Origin: Melioribacteraceae bacterium
GTDB taxonomy: Bacteria > Bacteroidota > Ignavibacteria > Ignavibacteriales > Melioribacteraceae
Direction: 5' to 3'
Length of the DNA stretch: 44,784 bases
Assembly: GCA_027030245.1 (NCBI GenBank)
Contig: JALVFE010000007.1
Location: 1-44,784, forward strand
A program made the translations under genes and the position numbers. A model generated the notes under the pieces. That model saw only the letters and a program-made list of their open reading frames with translations, searched no databases and was not told the DNA's origin. Below are positions 5,947 through 13,147 of this stretch, piece after piece (the stretch's first letter is position 1; each line of letters starts with the position of its first letter).

Positions 5947-6796
5947 CAAAGATTACCATGCTCACCCCGCACTGGGGTCGAGTACACTAAAAGGATTTTT
6001 GGATAATCCGGTACTTGCATACAATCGTTATTTAAGAAAAGAAAAAACAGAGCCGACGCCTGCAATGGTTTTTGGTTCTCTTGTCCACACCTTAACGCTG
6101 GAGCCGCATCTTTTGGAAAAGGAATATTGTATTATCCCCGATCATCTTTGCACTGCCAGCGGCGTTTTAAGCAAATCAAAATTAGCTATTGAAGAGCTTG
6201 AAAAACTTACATGCAAAGGTGAAAAGCCTGCAATTTTGAAGGAGATTTTAGAAGGCGCCGAAAAAATTGCAAATATAGCCAAAAACTACAAATTTGAATT
6301 ATCATTCGGCTCAAAAGTTGTCAGGTTCACGATTGACGATATAAGAGAGTCCGATCAAGTAGAATTTGAACCATCCTACTTTTGCAAAATCGACGGCATA
6401 GAGCTAAAATGCAGACCGGACATGCTGATACATACCGATCAAGGGGCTATTGTTATCGATCTTAAAACGGCTGAAGAGAGCACCCAAAAAAGCTTTATTC
6501 GGGCATCGGTAAATTTTAGATACCACGTACAAGAGGAACATTATCGCACCGTATTGGCTGAAAATGGCATAAAGGTATTAAGGTTTCTTTTTCTAGTTGT
6601 CGGCAAAAAAGACAAAACCGCCCAGCAGTACGAGTTTCTACCCAGTACAAGAGAATTAGCCCAAAGCCAGTGGTTAAAAGCCTTCAATCAGTTCAAAAAA
6701 GCAAAAGAAGGCAACCTATCAAACGCGCCCTTTGAAGATAACCAATACAACAAAGAAGTATTGATAGATTTGCCAACTTATGCTTTTTATGATTAA
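5927..6796 (+). CDS. RecE-like PD-(D/E)XK exonuclease
   Basis: The protein of 289 residues starts MKQTLSNKDYHAHPALGSST, the typical opening of RecE C-terminal / DUF3799 nucleases (YHAHPALSxSxLK). A catalytic PD...DLKT pattern is visible (CRPDMLI, then IVIDLKTAEES), followed by FRYHVQEEHYRTVL, the QxxxY motif of lambda-exonuclease-like enzymes. It degrades one strand of duplex ends, leaving the strand to which RecT binds. The ATG at 5927 is preferred over 5915 or a start further upstream because it places the family N-terminus right and overlaps recT by only 20 bp. Confidence 0.88.
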   Translation: MKQTLSNKDYHAHPALGSSTLKGFLDNPVLAYNRYLRKEKTEPTPAMVFGSLVHTLTLEPHLLEKEYCIIPDHLCTASGVLSKSKLAIEELEKLTCKGEKPAILKEILEGAEKIANIAKNYKFELSFGSKVVRFTIDDIRESDQVEFEPSYFCKIDGIELKCRPDMLIHTDQGAIVIDLKTAEESTQKSFIRASVNFRYHVQEEHYRTVLAENGIKVLRFLFLVVGKKDKTAQQYEFLPSTRELAQSQWLKAFNQFKKAKEGNLSNAPFEDNQYNKEVLIDLPTYAFYD

Positions 6797-6810
6797 AATA
6801 TTAAAAGTAC

Positions 6811-6839
6811 TTGACATTTTATAACTTTTACGTTATAAT
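6811..6839 (+). promoter_or_regulatory. Early promoter with operator dyad (site 3, rightward)
   Basis: TTGACA (6811-6816), 17-bp spacer, TATAAT (6834-6839), with the dyad TTATAAC-TTTTAC-GTTATAA. It is the only plus-strand copy of the family and is followed by AAAACTTTAGGAG before the gene at 6870. Confidence 0.9.
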
Positions 6840-6869
6840 TATACTACAAATAAAACTTTAGGAGTTAAT

Positions 6870-7361
6870 ATGAACACATTTAAGGCAGTTTACAACAACA
6901 AGGGGTTTACAATAGAGTCAAACGGAATTGACGCGGCTAAAATAGCGTTTGCTATAAGTCTATTGCTATTTGAGAGGAAAGAGGATTTTGATATTTTTAT
7001 AGATATTACAAAATTAGGCATTGCAATCATGGAGAAAAAAGAGGATATACAAAAAACGTTTTTTAAAGCCGCACGCAAAAGTATCGGCGATATAAATGAA
7101 CCACTATATATGATTATTACTGAAAGTGGTTTTCTTGATCTCAATGTAAATAGTATATTCTTGCATACTCTTTTAAGTGCGCTTATTGTAGAAATTATAT
7201 CCGAAAATATGGATAAATCAGACTATATTCTTGAAAAATTTAGCCAAACATTTTATGGGCTACTTGAGATAAAAGACAAATCCGCTGAAGAAAAAGGCAA
7301 AGAATGGAGCAGAGAAGATTTTGTAGCTGCCTATCTGGGAACTGTTTTAGCGGAAGATTAA
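6870..7361 (+). CDS. Unknown 163-residue early protein
   Basis: It has its own early promoter/operator (6811-6839) and SD TTTAGGAG, separate from recT. The protein has an N-terminal beta-like segment (FKAVYNNKGFTIESNG) and several hydrophobic helices (about residues 23-35, 97-113) that look packed rather than membrane-spanning; the C-terminal third is charged. Its stop overlaps the convergent endolysin stop (TTAA). No family was recognised. Confidence 0.78.
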   Translation: MNTFKAVYNNKGFTIESNGIDAAKIAFAISLLLFERKEDFDIFIDITKLGIAIMEKKEDIQKTFFKAARKSIGDINEPLYMIITESGFLDLNVNSIFLHTLLSALIVEIISENMDKSDYILEKFSQTFYGLLEIKDKSAEEKGKEWSREDFVAAYLGTVLAED

Positions 7362-7849
7362 GATATAAAATCAGAGGTTTTATAAAGGAAACGATTCGAC
7401 ATTTTTATATAGTGTTTAATCGTTCCTTTCCCCAAATAAGTATTGTAGTACTTCTTCCAATATTTGGCACGTCCTTTTATTGTCGTTGGTATTGGTTTTG
7501 GTATATGGAAATAATACAACCTGCAAAACAATAAACTCAAAAACGGGTTGTATCGCAAATCCTCCCACTCAACCAAAGTCAAATCAATTTTGATCTTTTC
7601 AATTATGTTTTTTCTGTATTTCATAGATTTATCACGCACATAGTAAAAGGGCTTTCTATCAAATTGACATAGCCCCATACCTGCATAAACTGTTTTGTCT
7701 ACAATCGTACCCAAAGCTGTTTCGGCTGCTGCTGTTTCTAAAAGCAAAGCCACCGCATAGTCTACATTAAAAGGATTTATAGCCATTGAAACAATTTTGG
7801 CCTGTTCTCTTAAGTTTCCGATATATCCATAATTGCCCAAAATTGTCAT
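7358..7849 (-). CDS. Endolysin, lytic-transglycosylase/lysozyme-like
   Basis: A 163-residue protein without signal peptide. LLETAAAETALGT (residues 36-48) places two glutamates (E38, E43) as in lysozyme-fold muralytic enzymes, and GMGLCQFD (58-64) resembles the glycine-rich G(x)GxxQ segment that follows the catalytic Glu. The C-terminal AKYWKKYYNTYLGKGT is a pattern I associate with phage endolysins of Gram-negative hosts. The gene ends a cassette of four small membrane proteins, and is ATGA-coupled to its upstream neighbour. It would cleave peptidoglycan after holin opening. Call rests on motif and context. Confidence 0.65.
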   Translation of the reverse strand: MTILGNYGYIGNLREQAKIVSMAINPFNVDYAVALLLETAAAETALGTIVDKTVYAGMGLCQFDRKPFYYVRDKSMKYRKNIIEKIKIDLTLVEWEDLRYNPFLSLLFCRLYYFHIPKPIPTTIKGRAKYWKKYYNTYLGKGTIKHYIKMSNRFLYKTSDFIS

Positions 7850-8028
7850 TTTTTAGCCCTGTAAAAGTCGTACATATCTTTTATGACTTCCAGAGGCAAT
7901 GCTAAAATTTCGCGCCAAAGCTCAACGCCTGCAACTGGCAAACCCATAATGTTTTCCTCACATGCTTTTAAGCTACAATATCCGACACCTATTTTATTAA
8001 GTTCTGCCAATATCTCTATTTTGTTCAT
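7846..8028 (-). CDS. Unknown 60-residue protein in the lysis cassette
   Basis: ATG 8028 is chosen because GGAGG lies 9 bp upstream; the 7-residue longer version lacks an SD. The protein (MNKIEILAELNKIGVGYCSL at its start) has two cysteines (residues 18 and 23) and a C-terminal basic patch. It is ATGA-coupled to the endolysin gene. No signal or lipobox was found, so it is not an obvious spanin. Confidence 0.65.
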   Translation of the reverse strand: MNKIEILAELNKIGVGYCSLKACEENIMGLPVAGVELWREILALPLEVIKDMYDFYRAKK

Positions 8029-8246
8029 TGTTTTACCTCCAATAAACATGAAATTGCTGTCGCCAAATATAAAATTAGCACTACCGTCGCTACTGTAATT
8101 TCACCTTTTCTAAATTTTTCTTTTCTTAATTTCATTTCATGCCTCGATTTTTTACCAATCTGGTAATTAAATATATTTATTTTAACTTTGTCCCGTTTTG
8201 TAAAAAATACAAACCTATTAAAGAAATTTTTTATTAATTCTTTCAT
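8025..8246 (-). CDS. Small single-span membrane protein (lysis cassette)
   Basis: The frame of 73 residues ends with one membrane segment (VATVVLILYLATAISCLL) and a three-residue tail; the preceding part is strongly basic. A second ATG at 8135, preceded by CGAGG, would give a 36-residue version (MKLRKEKFRKGE...) and has the better ribosome site, so a dual start is possible. The layout (cytoplasmic basic N-terminus, C-terminal membrane anchor) could suit a holin or antiholin. It overlaps the upstream gene by 29 bp in the long version. Confidence 0.6.
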   Translation of the reverse strand: MKELIKNFFNRFVFFTKRDKVKINIFNYQIGKKSRHEMKLRKEKFRKGEITVATVVLILYLATAISCLLEVKQ

Positions 8247-8532
8247 TTTTTAGGTGCTCCAAAAGCAAATCAATCCCAGCTGTATGTAAAACAACTGATA
8301 AAGCAATATAAAACTGACTAAAAAACCATTCTAATACATTCCCAAAGCTTATAAAAACCGCAAAAATCATCAAAATCGTACTTATTAGAATTGATAAAAT
8401 AATTAAAATATGCTCATCTCTATGCCGTTTTGGCAAAGTTCTATTTTTAAACTGCAAAACAAGCTCTATTAACATTCTTCCAATTGAATAAACTACAAGA
8501 AAAAAGCTAATAGAAAAATAGACTCTATCCAC
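8218..8532 (-). CDS. Three-span membrane protein, holin-like
   Basis: A 104-residue protein starting at GTG 8532, which overlaps the TAG of the upstream gene. Hydrophobic spans are at about residues 5-26, 42-63 and 69-88, joined by a basic loop (KNRTLPKRHRDEH). Size, number of spans and position beside the endolysin suit a class I holin-like protein. No family was identified. Confidence 0.65.
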   Translation of the reverse strand: MDRVYFSISFFLVVYSIGRMLIELVLQFKNRTLPKRHRDEHILIILSILISTILMIFAVFISFGNVLEWFFSQFYIALSVVLHTAGIDLLLEHLKNERINKKFL

Positions 8533-8866
8533 TTAAAAACCTTTTCAAAAGATTTGTAATATCCAAAGCATAGAACGTATCTAAAACTTTAGGTGACATA
8601 AACCCAGCCAGAGCCGTTAAAGGGTTCAAAAGCTGCTTATCTATATTGTAGTAAATTAATGTTTCTTTTGTCAAATAGCCCATAAATACTGCCAAAATTA
8701 CAATAAAGATAAACTCTTTTATACTAAGTTCAATTTTTCCGTTTTTGTGCAAATATATATAAGCTGCAAAGCCTCCCACACCCGCTGCCAAATAGGGCTG
8801 GATATAGGAAGTCAATACGACAATTATGGCGTTTAGGTAAAATTCTGCTACACTCCCTTTTTTCAA
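8525..8866 (-). CDS. Holin-like protein (LydA / superfamily III type)
   Basis: The start is TTG 8866 with TGGAG 7 bp upstream. The 113-residue protein has spans near residues 9-38 and 48-65, followed by LTALAGFMSPKVLD, which resembles the glycine/alanine 'AGxxGxxxxxxLD' C-terminal segment of LydA-like phage holins. It would form the membrane lesion that releases the endolysin. Adjacent membrane proteins may be antiholin or pinholin partners. Confidence 0.55.
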   Translation of the reverse strand: MKKGSVAEFYLNAIIVVLTSYIQPYLAAGVGGFAAYIYLHKNGKIELSIKEFIFIVILAVFMGYLTKETLIYYNIDKQLLNPLTALAGFMSPKVLDTFYALDITNLLKRFLSG

Positions 8867-8885
8867 TATCCAGCTCCATGTTGAT

Positions 8886-9278
8886 TTATTTTAAAACGAC
8901 TTTTTTATCTGCCCGCTTGATACCGTATGCACCTAAAACAGTAAGTACGATTTGCAAAATTCCGACCCAAAGATCATGTACTTGCTGCCATTGTCCGGCA
9001 ATATCAGGCGGCAAAGCTTGTACCCCACCAGATAGTACGCCAAAAACCAGCGCTAGCACACCCATAAAGCCCAAACCGCTTGTATATTGCGTTACCCTTC
9101 TAAAGAGTATCAGCGTGCCTGTAATGGCTGCGGGGACACTCGTATAAAGATAGTTAAGCTGGTCGGCACTAATACCGACACCAGCCAAACCTAAAGCAAA
9201 GGCAATTAATCCTAGCCCGGATTTTACCCCCAGTGATTCATACCATTTTTTGAATCCTGTAAAAATATTTTTACTCAT
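8886..9278 (-). CDS. Membrane protein of unknown function
   Basis: 130 residues with hydrophobic segments at about 20-38, 46-58, 68-84 and 104-120 and a basic C-terminus (KRADKKVVLK). The start follows GAGGAG and overlaps the preceding stop (TAATG). It lies at the head of the lysis cassette right after tail genes, so it may be another holin component. No family recognised. Confidence 0.65.
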   Translation of the reverse strand: MSKNIFTGFKKWYESLGVKSGLGLIAFALGLAGVGISADQLNYLYTSVPAAITGTLILFRRVTQYTSGLGFMGVLALVFGVLSGGVQALPPDIAGQWQQVHDLWVGILQIVLTVLGAYGIKRADKKVVLK

Positions 9279-9580
9279 TAGTAAATCTCCTCAATTTTGT
9301 CTTTGTGGTTTTTTAGAATCTCCATAACAAGCCCTTTGCTCATGGTGGTCTCATCAAATAATATTTCGTCACCTTTTTTAAATTTGAGTTTCGCATATTC
9401 ATCACCTTTATTTGTGCACTTAACAAGCTTTTTCTTATAAAGCTCCTGCCACTCCTTATCAAGATTTTCCGCATCTTCTTTAGGCAATGTTTGTGAATTG
9501 TATTCGACCTCAAAATCTTCCAAAACTCTAAACCCGTCCAAAATTCCATCATTAAAGACTGTTTCATTTTGTTTTACCAT
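9278..9580 (-). CDS. Unknown 100-residue protein between fibres and lysis genes
   Basis: SD AAGGAG precedes the ATG. The protein is acidic at the N-terminus and charged throughout (DAENLDKEWQELYKKKLV), with no membrane segment. Small proteins at this place are often fibre-assembly chaperones, but nothing in the sequence proves it. Confidence 0.65.
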   Translation of the reverse strand: MVKQNETVFNDGILDGFRVLEDFEVEYNSQTLPKEDAENLDKEWQELYKKKLVKCTNKGDEYAKLKFKKGDEILFDETTMSKGLVMEILKNHKDKIEEIY

Positions 9581-9591
9581 TTTTTTACTCC

Positions 9592-10065
9592 TTATATTGG
9601 CATTACTTCAATTGTAAGAAATACGTTATCATTGTATTCTTGACTTGCAAAAGCGCGTATTATCAATTCTGTATTTGCTGATGCATTATATATTGCAGAA
9701 ATACTATATATATTGCCATCTGACGGTGCCGAAACAGTAGGGGTATAATTGCCTCCAAGACACTGTTGTATACTCATATATTTATCCTGTAATCTATGTA
9801 TATCTATTTTTACTACACAGTCAACTAATGGAACAATGCCAAGTAATTGACGTACGTTATTAGAGCCAAAATTAAAAATTACCTTCTTGTTTGACTGAAC
9901 ATTTTGTAGAGATGGCGGATAGTATGGAGTTTTGTTACATGTATAATCTACCATTTCACTTTCTGATGCTCTATCAATATAAACAATTTCTGGCAACTTA
10001 CTTTTAATAATAGGCAGGTATTTTTTTACCGATTCTCTAATATATTCCTTAAGAGTTGTAGCCAT
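9592..10065 (-). CDS. Tail fibre-associated protein with shared N-terminal anchor
   Basis: The first 20 residues (MATTLKEYIRESVKKYLPII) closely match those of the next upstream protein (MALNLKDYFRESIKEYLTII), which suggests a common attachment helix. The rest (157 residues in all) is beta-rich and ends in NDNVFLTIEVMPI. It is coupled by TAATG to the larger fibre gene. It is probably a receptor-binding or accessory fibre tip; the function is inferred from context. Confidence 0.6.
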   Translation of the reverse strand: MATTLKEYIRESVKKYLPIIKSKLPEIVYIDRASESEMVDYTCNKTPYYPPSLQNVQSNKKVIFNFGSNNVRQLLGIVPLVDCVVKIDIHRLQDKYMSIQQCLGGNYTPTVSAPSDGNIYSISAIYNASANTELIIRAFASQEYNDNVFLTIEVMPI

Positions 10066-10835
10066 TATGAATTATCCCAGTCCGTTTGTGCCTCTGATGA
10101 TGTGATATCGGTAAAAGCCAAACTATTTTTTATCTCGGTTGTAAAGTGTTTTTTTGTCGCCGTTTCTGCAATATTGTCAAGCGTCAAGCTTTCTAAATCA
10201 TCTCTGTTTGCCTTAATAAAATCAACCACCTCTTGTAACTCGTCCAGCGTTGTATCATCTGAAGCCAGAATTGCGTTAATGTCATCAATTTGCTGCTGTG
10301 TTGCATATGTTGCGTTCGGGTCTGCTGCTAGCTTGTTGACTTTTGATTTGTCGCCGTTTGTATAGTTATTATCGGTATGCACATACTCACTATCATGAAC
10401 TACATCAGCAGGTAAAACATAATGATTTGCATTTGCTTCAATACCATCAAGCTTATTTTTTAGCTCCGTTGTAAACGCCGCCGTAATAGCACTCAAAATT
10501 GTCATATTTGAGTGGGTATGCAGAGATGATAAATCGGGCTTGTTTTTGATATAGTCATCCGCTCCAGTATCTGTTTGTGCCCAGTCTGATTGTACGTTAT
10601 CGTCACCACCCATAGTTTTGGCAACCTCAACGCCTTTTTCAAGTTTTGAAATTGCTATTTGGATAGTATCATTTTCACCAACCGGGCTTTCGGCTGCTGC
10701 CATTGAATAGCTTACCAAATTTAAATTTGTGGCGTTTTTTCCGGACAACTCTTGTTTTGTCGCCATCGTATTTTTAATAATTGTTAAATACTCTTTTATA
10801 CTTTCTCTAAAGTAATCTTTCAAGTTTAAAGCCAT
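10065..10835 (-). CDS. Tail fibre protein
   Basis: The 256-residue protein begins with the anchor helix shared with its downstream neighbour. It contains segments widespread in phage fibres: QSDWAQTDTGADDYIKNKPD near residue 82, LKNKLDGIEANANHYVLPAD near 125, and YVHTDNNYTNGDKSKVNKL near 151. The C-terminus is helical and ends TDWDNS. These repeats are typical of trimeric fibre shafts. It may be one component of a fibre built from several small chains. Confidence 0.75.
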   Translation of the reverse strand: MALNLKDYFRESIKEYLTIIKNTMATKQELSGKNATNLNLVSYSMAAAESPVGENDTIQIAISKLEKGVEVAKTMGGDDNVQSDWAQTDTGADDYIKNKPDLSSLHTHSNMTILSAITAAFTTELKNKLDGIEANANHYVLPADVVHDSEYVHTDNNYTNGDKSKVNKLAADPNATYATQQQIDDINAILASDDTTLDELQEVVDFIKANRDDLESLTLDNIAETATKKHFTTEIKNSLAFTDITSSEAQTDWDNS

Positions 10836-10851
10836 TTTGTTACTCCTATTT

Positions 10852-11079
10852 TTATGAATTTGCCCAGTCGTCTAAAGCGTCGATTTGGGTAATTGTTTGT
10901 GCTATAACCAAATTATCTTCTATTTCGTCTTCTGAAACAAAACCAGAATCGTTGGTTAAATCACTTGTCTTTTTTGGAACTACTATACTTAACGCTGTTG
11001 TCGTTGTTTTAACAGAAAAGACAAACTTGTTAAAATTTATATTGTTTGTCGGGTCTATTTTTGTAATTATCGTCTTCAT
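10852..11079 (-). CDS. Short tail fibre/baseplate protein
   Basis: 75 residues with VPKKTSDLTNDSGFVSEDEI, a motif (KTSDLTNDSGF) very common in phage fibre and baseplate proteins. It ends DDWANS, like the TDWDNS end of the neighbouring fibre. It overlaps the upstream gene by 4 bp. It is probably a fibre segment or adaptor. Confidence 0.65.
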   Translation of the reverse strand: MKTIITKIDPTNNINFNKFVFSVKTTTTALSIVVPKKTSDLTNDSGFVSEDEIEDNLVIAQTITQIDALDDWANS

Positions 11080-11396
11080 GCCGTTATATCCTCTATAACA
11101 TCAATATAAAATGTATCGGTACTTTTTATATTGCCATTTTTGTTATACTGGATATCAGTCTTTATTTTGCCTATTCTAAAATCTGTATTATTTAGTTCAA
11201 TTTTATATTCTCCCTCTTCTTTATTTGTTATGGTTATCCCGTTTCCGGTTCTTAGAGAAAAAGCCAAATCATTATCAAGATATTTTCCATCCATTTTTAT
11301 AGTATAGCCAGTTAGGTCAATTGGCTGGTTATTGTCATCAACCAATTTAACCCCTAACTCCAAAGTATCGCCACGTTTTAAATTTAATACTGTCAT
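11076..11396 (-). CDS. Baseplate/fibre adaptor protein, BppU-like fold
   Basis: 106 residues, beta-rich. It opens NLKRGDTLELGVKLVDDNNQ then PIDLTGYTIKM, a pattern seen in N-terminal domains of baseplate upper proteins and other phage beta-sandwich adaptors. It lies between the large distal tail protein and the fibre genes, consistent with joining fibres to the tail tip. Overlaps both neighbours by 4 bp. Confidence 0.55.
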   Translation of the reverse strand: MTVLNLKRGDTLELGVKLVDDNNQPIDLTGYTIKMDGKYLDNDLAFSLRTGNGITITNKEEGEYKIELNNTDFRIGKIKTDIQYNKNGNIKSTDTFYIDVIEDITA

Positions 11397-13147
11397 TTTT
11401 CACCCCATTCGATAAAATAAAGCCTACATACCGTCATATCTTTTTTATCTGCTTCTATTCTTATAGTTGTTTCATTATTGGATACATCAATCGTATTGTA
11501 AAATATTTTTGTTCTGTCATTTTTAATCTCCGTTCTATTTATAGTAAGCTCCTCTCCAAACAAATAAACATGGAAGTCATTAATATGCTCAATGCCGTCA
11601 ATTATTCCTATTTCAAAAATAGGTGTTATTTGTTTTGTTTCCTTTATTATTTTATACGGAATTTCAATATAAGCATTATCAGCAGTTGCAATTAGGCAAT
11701 GTTTATCAATACCATCTGTTTCATCAAAATTTTGATAATCTAAACCAAAGGTCTTGAAATACTCAAAGTCATATTTATCTATTGCTTTATAATTTTTGTT
11801 CTGCCCATAATCTATTTCTCTTGTTTCAAAATAAATTTTATATTTTGCACCGTGCGTTACAAAATATCCCCAAAAATAAAATTTTTTATCTTCTAATATA
11901 TCAATACTAAATTCTAAAAATTTTAAATTATCACCGCTTGTATAATATTTATCATCGTTGCAATATCCCCCAACTCTAATATTGCCAAAATATCCAAATG
12001 TACCATTCCCAATGCGTCCGTCAAGATCGCCTTTGTATGGCGTAAAGGACTCTATCCTTACAAAAAGCTCACCAGTAATAAGGGATTCAAAGTAAAACTT
12101 ACTATAAAACTGTTCAGCACCTCCTATATTTCCATAATAGAATATAGTTCCACTTGCTGGAAAATCTTTTAAGTGAATTGGATTTATTATAGTTCCCTCA
12201 CAATCTTCAGGTAGATTATCCAAACAATTGTCGCTTGCATCAGCATTTTTACAGCTTAAAATATACTCTTGTTTCCAATCGTCTTCAAACTTTATAGAAT
12301 CTCGATTATCTACCCATCCCCTCAAAGCTACTCTTGCTTCTGAAACAACTGAATTTTTGCCGTTAAAACTATAACTATCCAAAGAAAAAAGCCCGACTTG
12401 CTTCGTTGCGAAAGGGTCGATAAAAGTAACTTTTTTCATTATCCAGTCATTTAAATAGTTATTAGTACCGTCAATGTTTGCAAACTCTAAACGTCGATAT
12501 TTTGCTGAAAACAAACCTGATAACTTACTTCTTAAGTATGCTGCTGACGGGTCATCATTATTAGCCGCATCTTTAAAAACTGTATATGTTACATTATAGG
12601 TACTATCCCAACTCAAAAGATTTGTTTCTCCAGAATCCCTACCACCTGTAAGCTGTTTCGGAATAGATACAGCCTTAGCACTTTGTGAAAAATTCCAATT
12701 TAAGCACCCTAAAAATTCAGGTATCCCATAATCGATTCTTCCAATATAGCCAGTTCCGTTTAGCGGGTAGATATAAATTTCCATAAAACCGCTATTTTGT
12801 ATTGCGGTCATTTCAAGATAAATATTAATATCGTAAAAACTTTTTATCATTTCTCCACCGTTTATAATCGGTCTCGAAATAAGCCTTTCAGTCTCTTTTT
12901 CTTTTTCCTCTAAAAGATTTCCACTGTTATCAAAAACTTTGACTTTTACTTTTGAAGCTGAAATATTATGAAAAACTACAAATTGCATATCGTCATAAGG
13001 AACCTTCAAATAAAGATAATTTTCGCCATCTGGGATTTTTGTAACAGTATTGTATCTATCATCAAAAAGTTTAACTATCTCTCTCGTCGTTGTATTATGC
13101 TCAACAACATCACGCCACCCGATTTTCTGCTCTAAGATGTAATTCAT
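11393..13147 (-). CDS. Distal tail / tail-tip protein
   Basis: A 584-residue, beta-rich, aromatic protein directly after the tape measure gene (4-bp overlap), the position of distal tail and tail-hub proteins. There is no clear peptidase or gp27-like motif. A SWDSTYNVTYTVF and LEFANIDGTNNYLNDW region in the middle could be the ring-forming domain, followed by receptor-side beta modules. The specific role (Dit, Tal or side-protein) is not resolved. Confidence 0.6.
   Translation of the reverse strand: MNYILEQKIGWRDVVEHNTTTREIVKLFDDRYNTVTKIPDGENYLYLKVPYDDMQFVVFHNISASKVKVKVFDNSGNLLEEKEKETERLISRPIINGGEMIKSFYDINIYLEMTAIQNSGFMEIYIYPLNGTGYIGRIDYGIPEFLGCLNWNFSQSAKAVSIPKQLTGGRDSGETNLLSWDSTYNVTYTVFKDAANNDDPSAAYLRSKLSGLFSAKYRRLEFANIDGTNNYLNDWIMKKVTFIDPFATKQVGLFSLDSYSFNGKNSVVSEARVALRGWVDNRDSIKFEDDWKQEYILSCKNADASDNCLDNLPEDCEGTIINPIHLKDFPASGTIFYYGNIGGAEQFYSKFYFESLITGELFVRIESFTPYKGDLDGRIGNGTFGYFGNIRVGGYCNDDKYYTSGDNLKFLEFSIDILEDKKFYFWGYFVTHGAKYKIYFETREIDYGQNKNYKAIDKYDFEYFKTFGLDYQNFDETDGIDKHCLIATADNAYIEIPYKIIKETKQITPIFEIGIIDGIEHINDFHVYLFGEELTINRTEIKNDRTKIFYNTIDVSNNETTIRIEADKKDMTVCRLYFIEWGEK

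Noticed and set aside
5777..6796. Longer RecE-like protein starting at 5777
   Set aside because: The extra N-terminal part is just the +1 reading of the recT tail with no family match; ATG 5927 gives the known N-terminus.
6870..7361. Homology between the 163-residue gene here and the gene at 36209-36631
   Set aside because: Similar only in general layout; no aligned motif could be found by eye.
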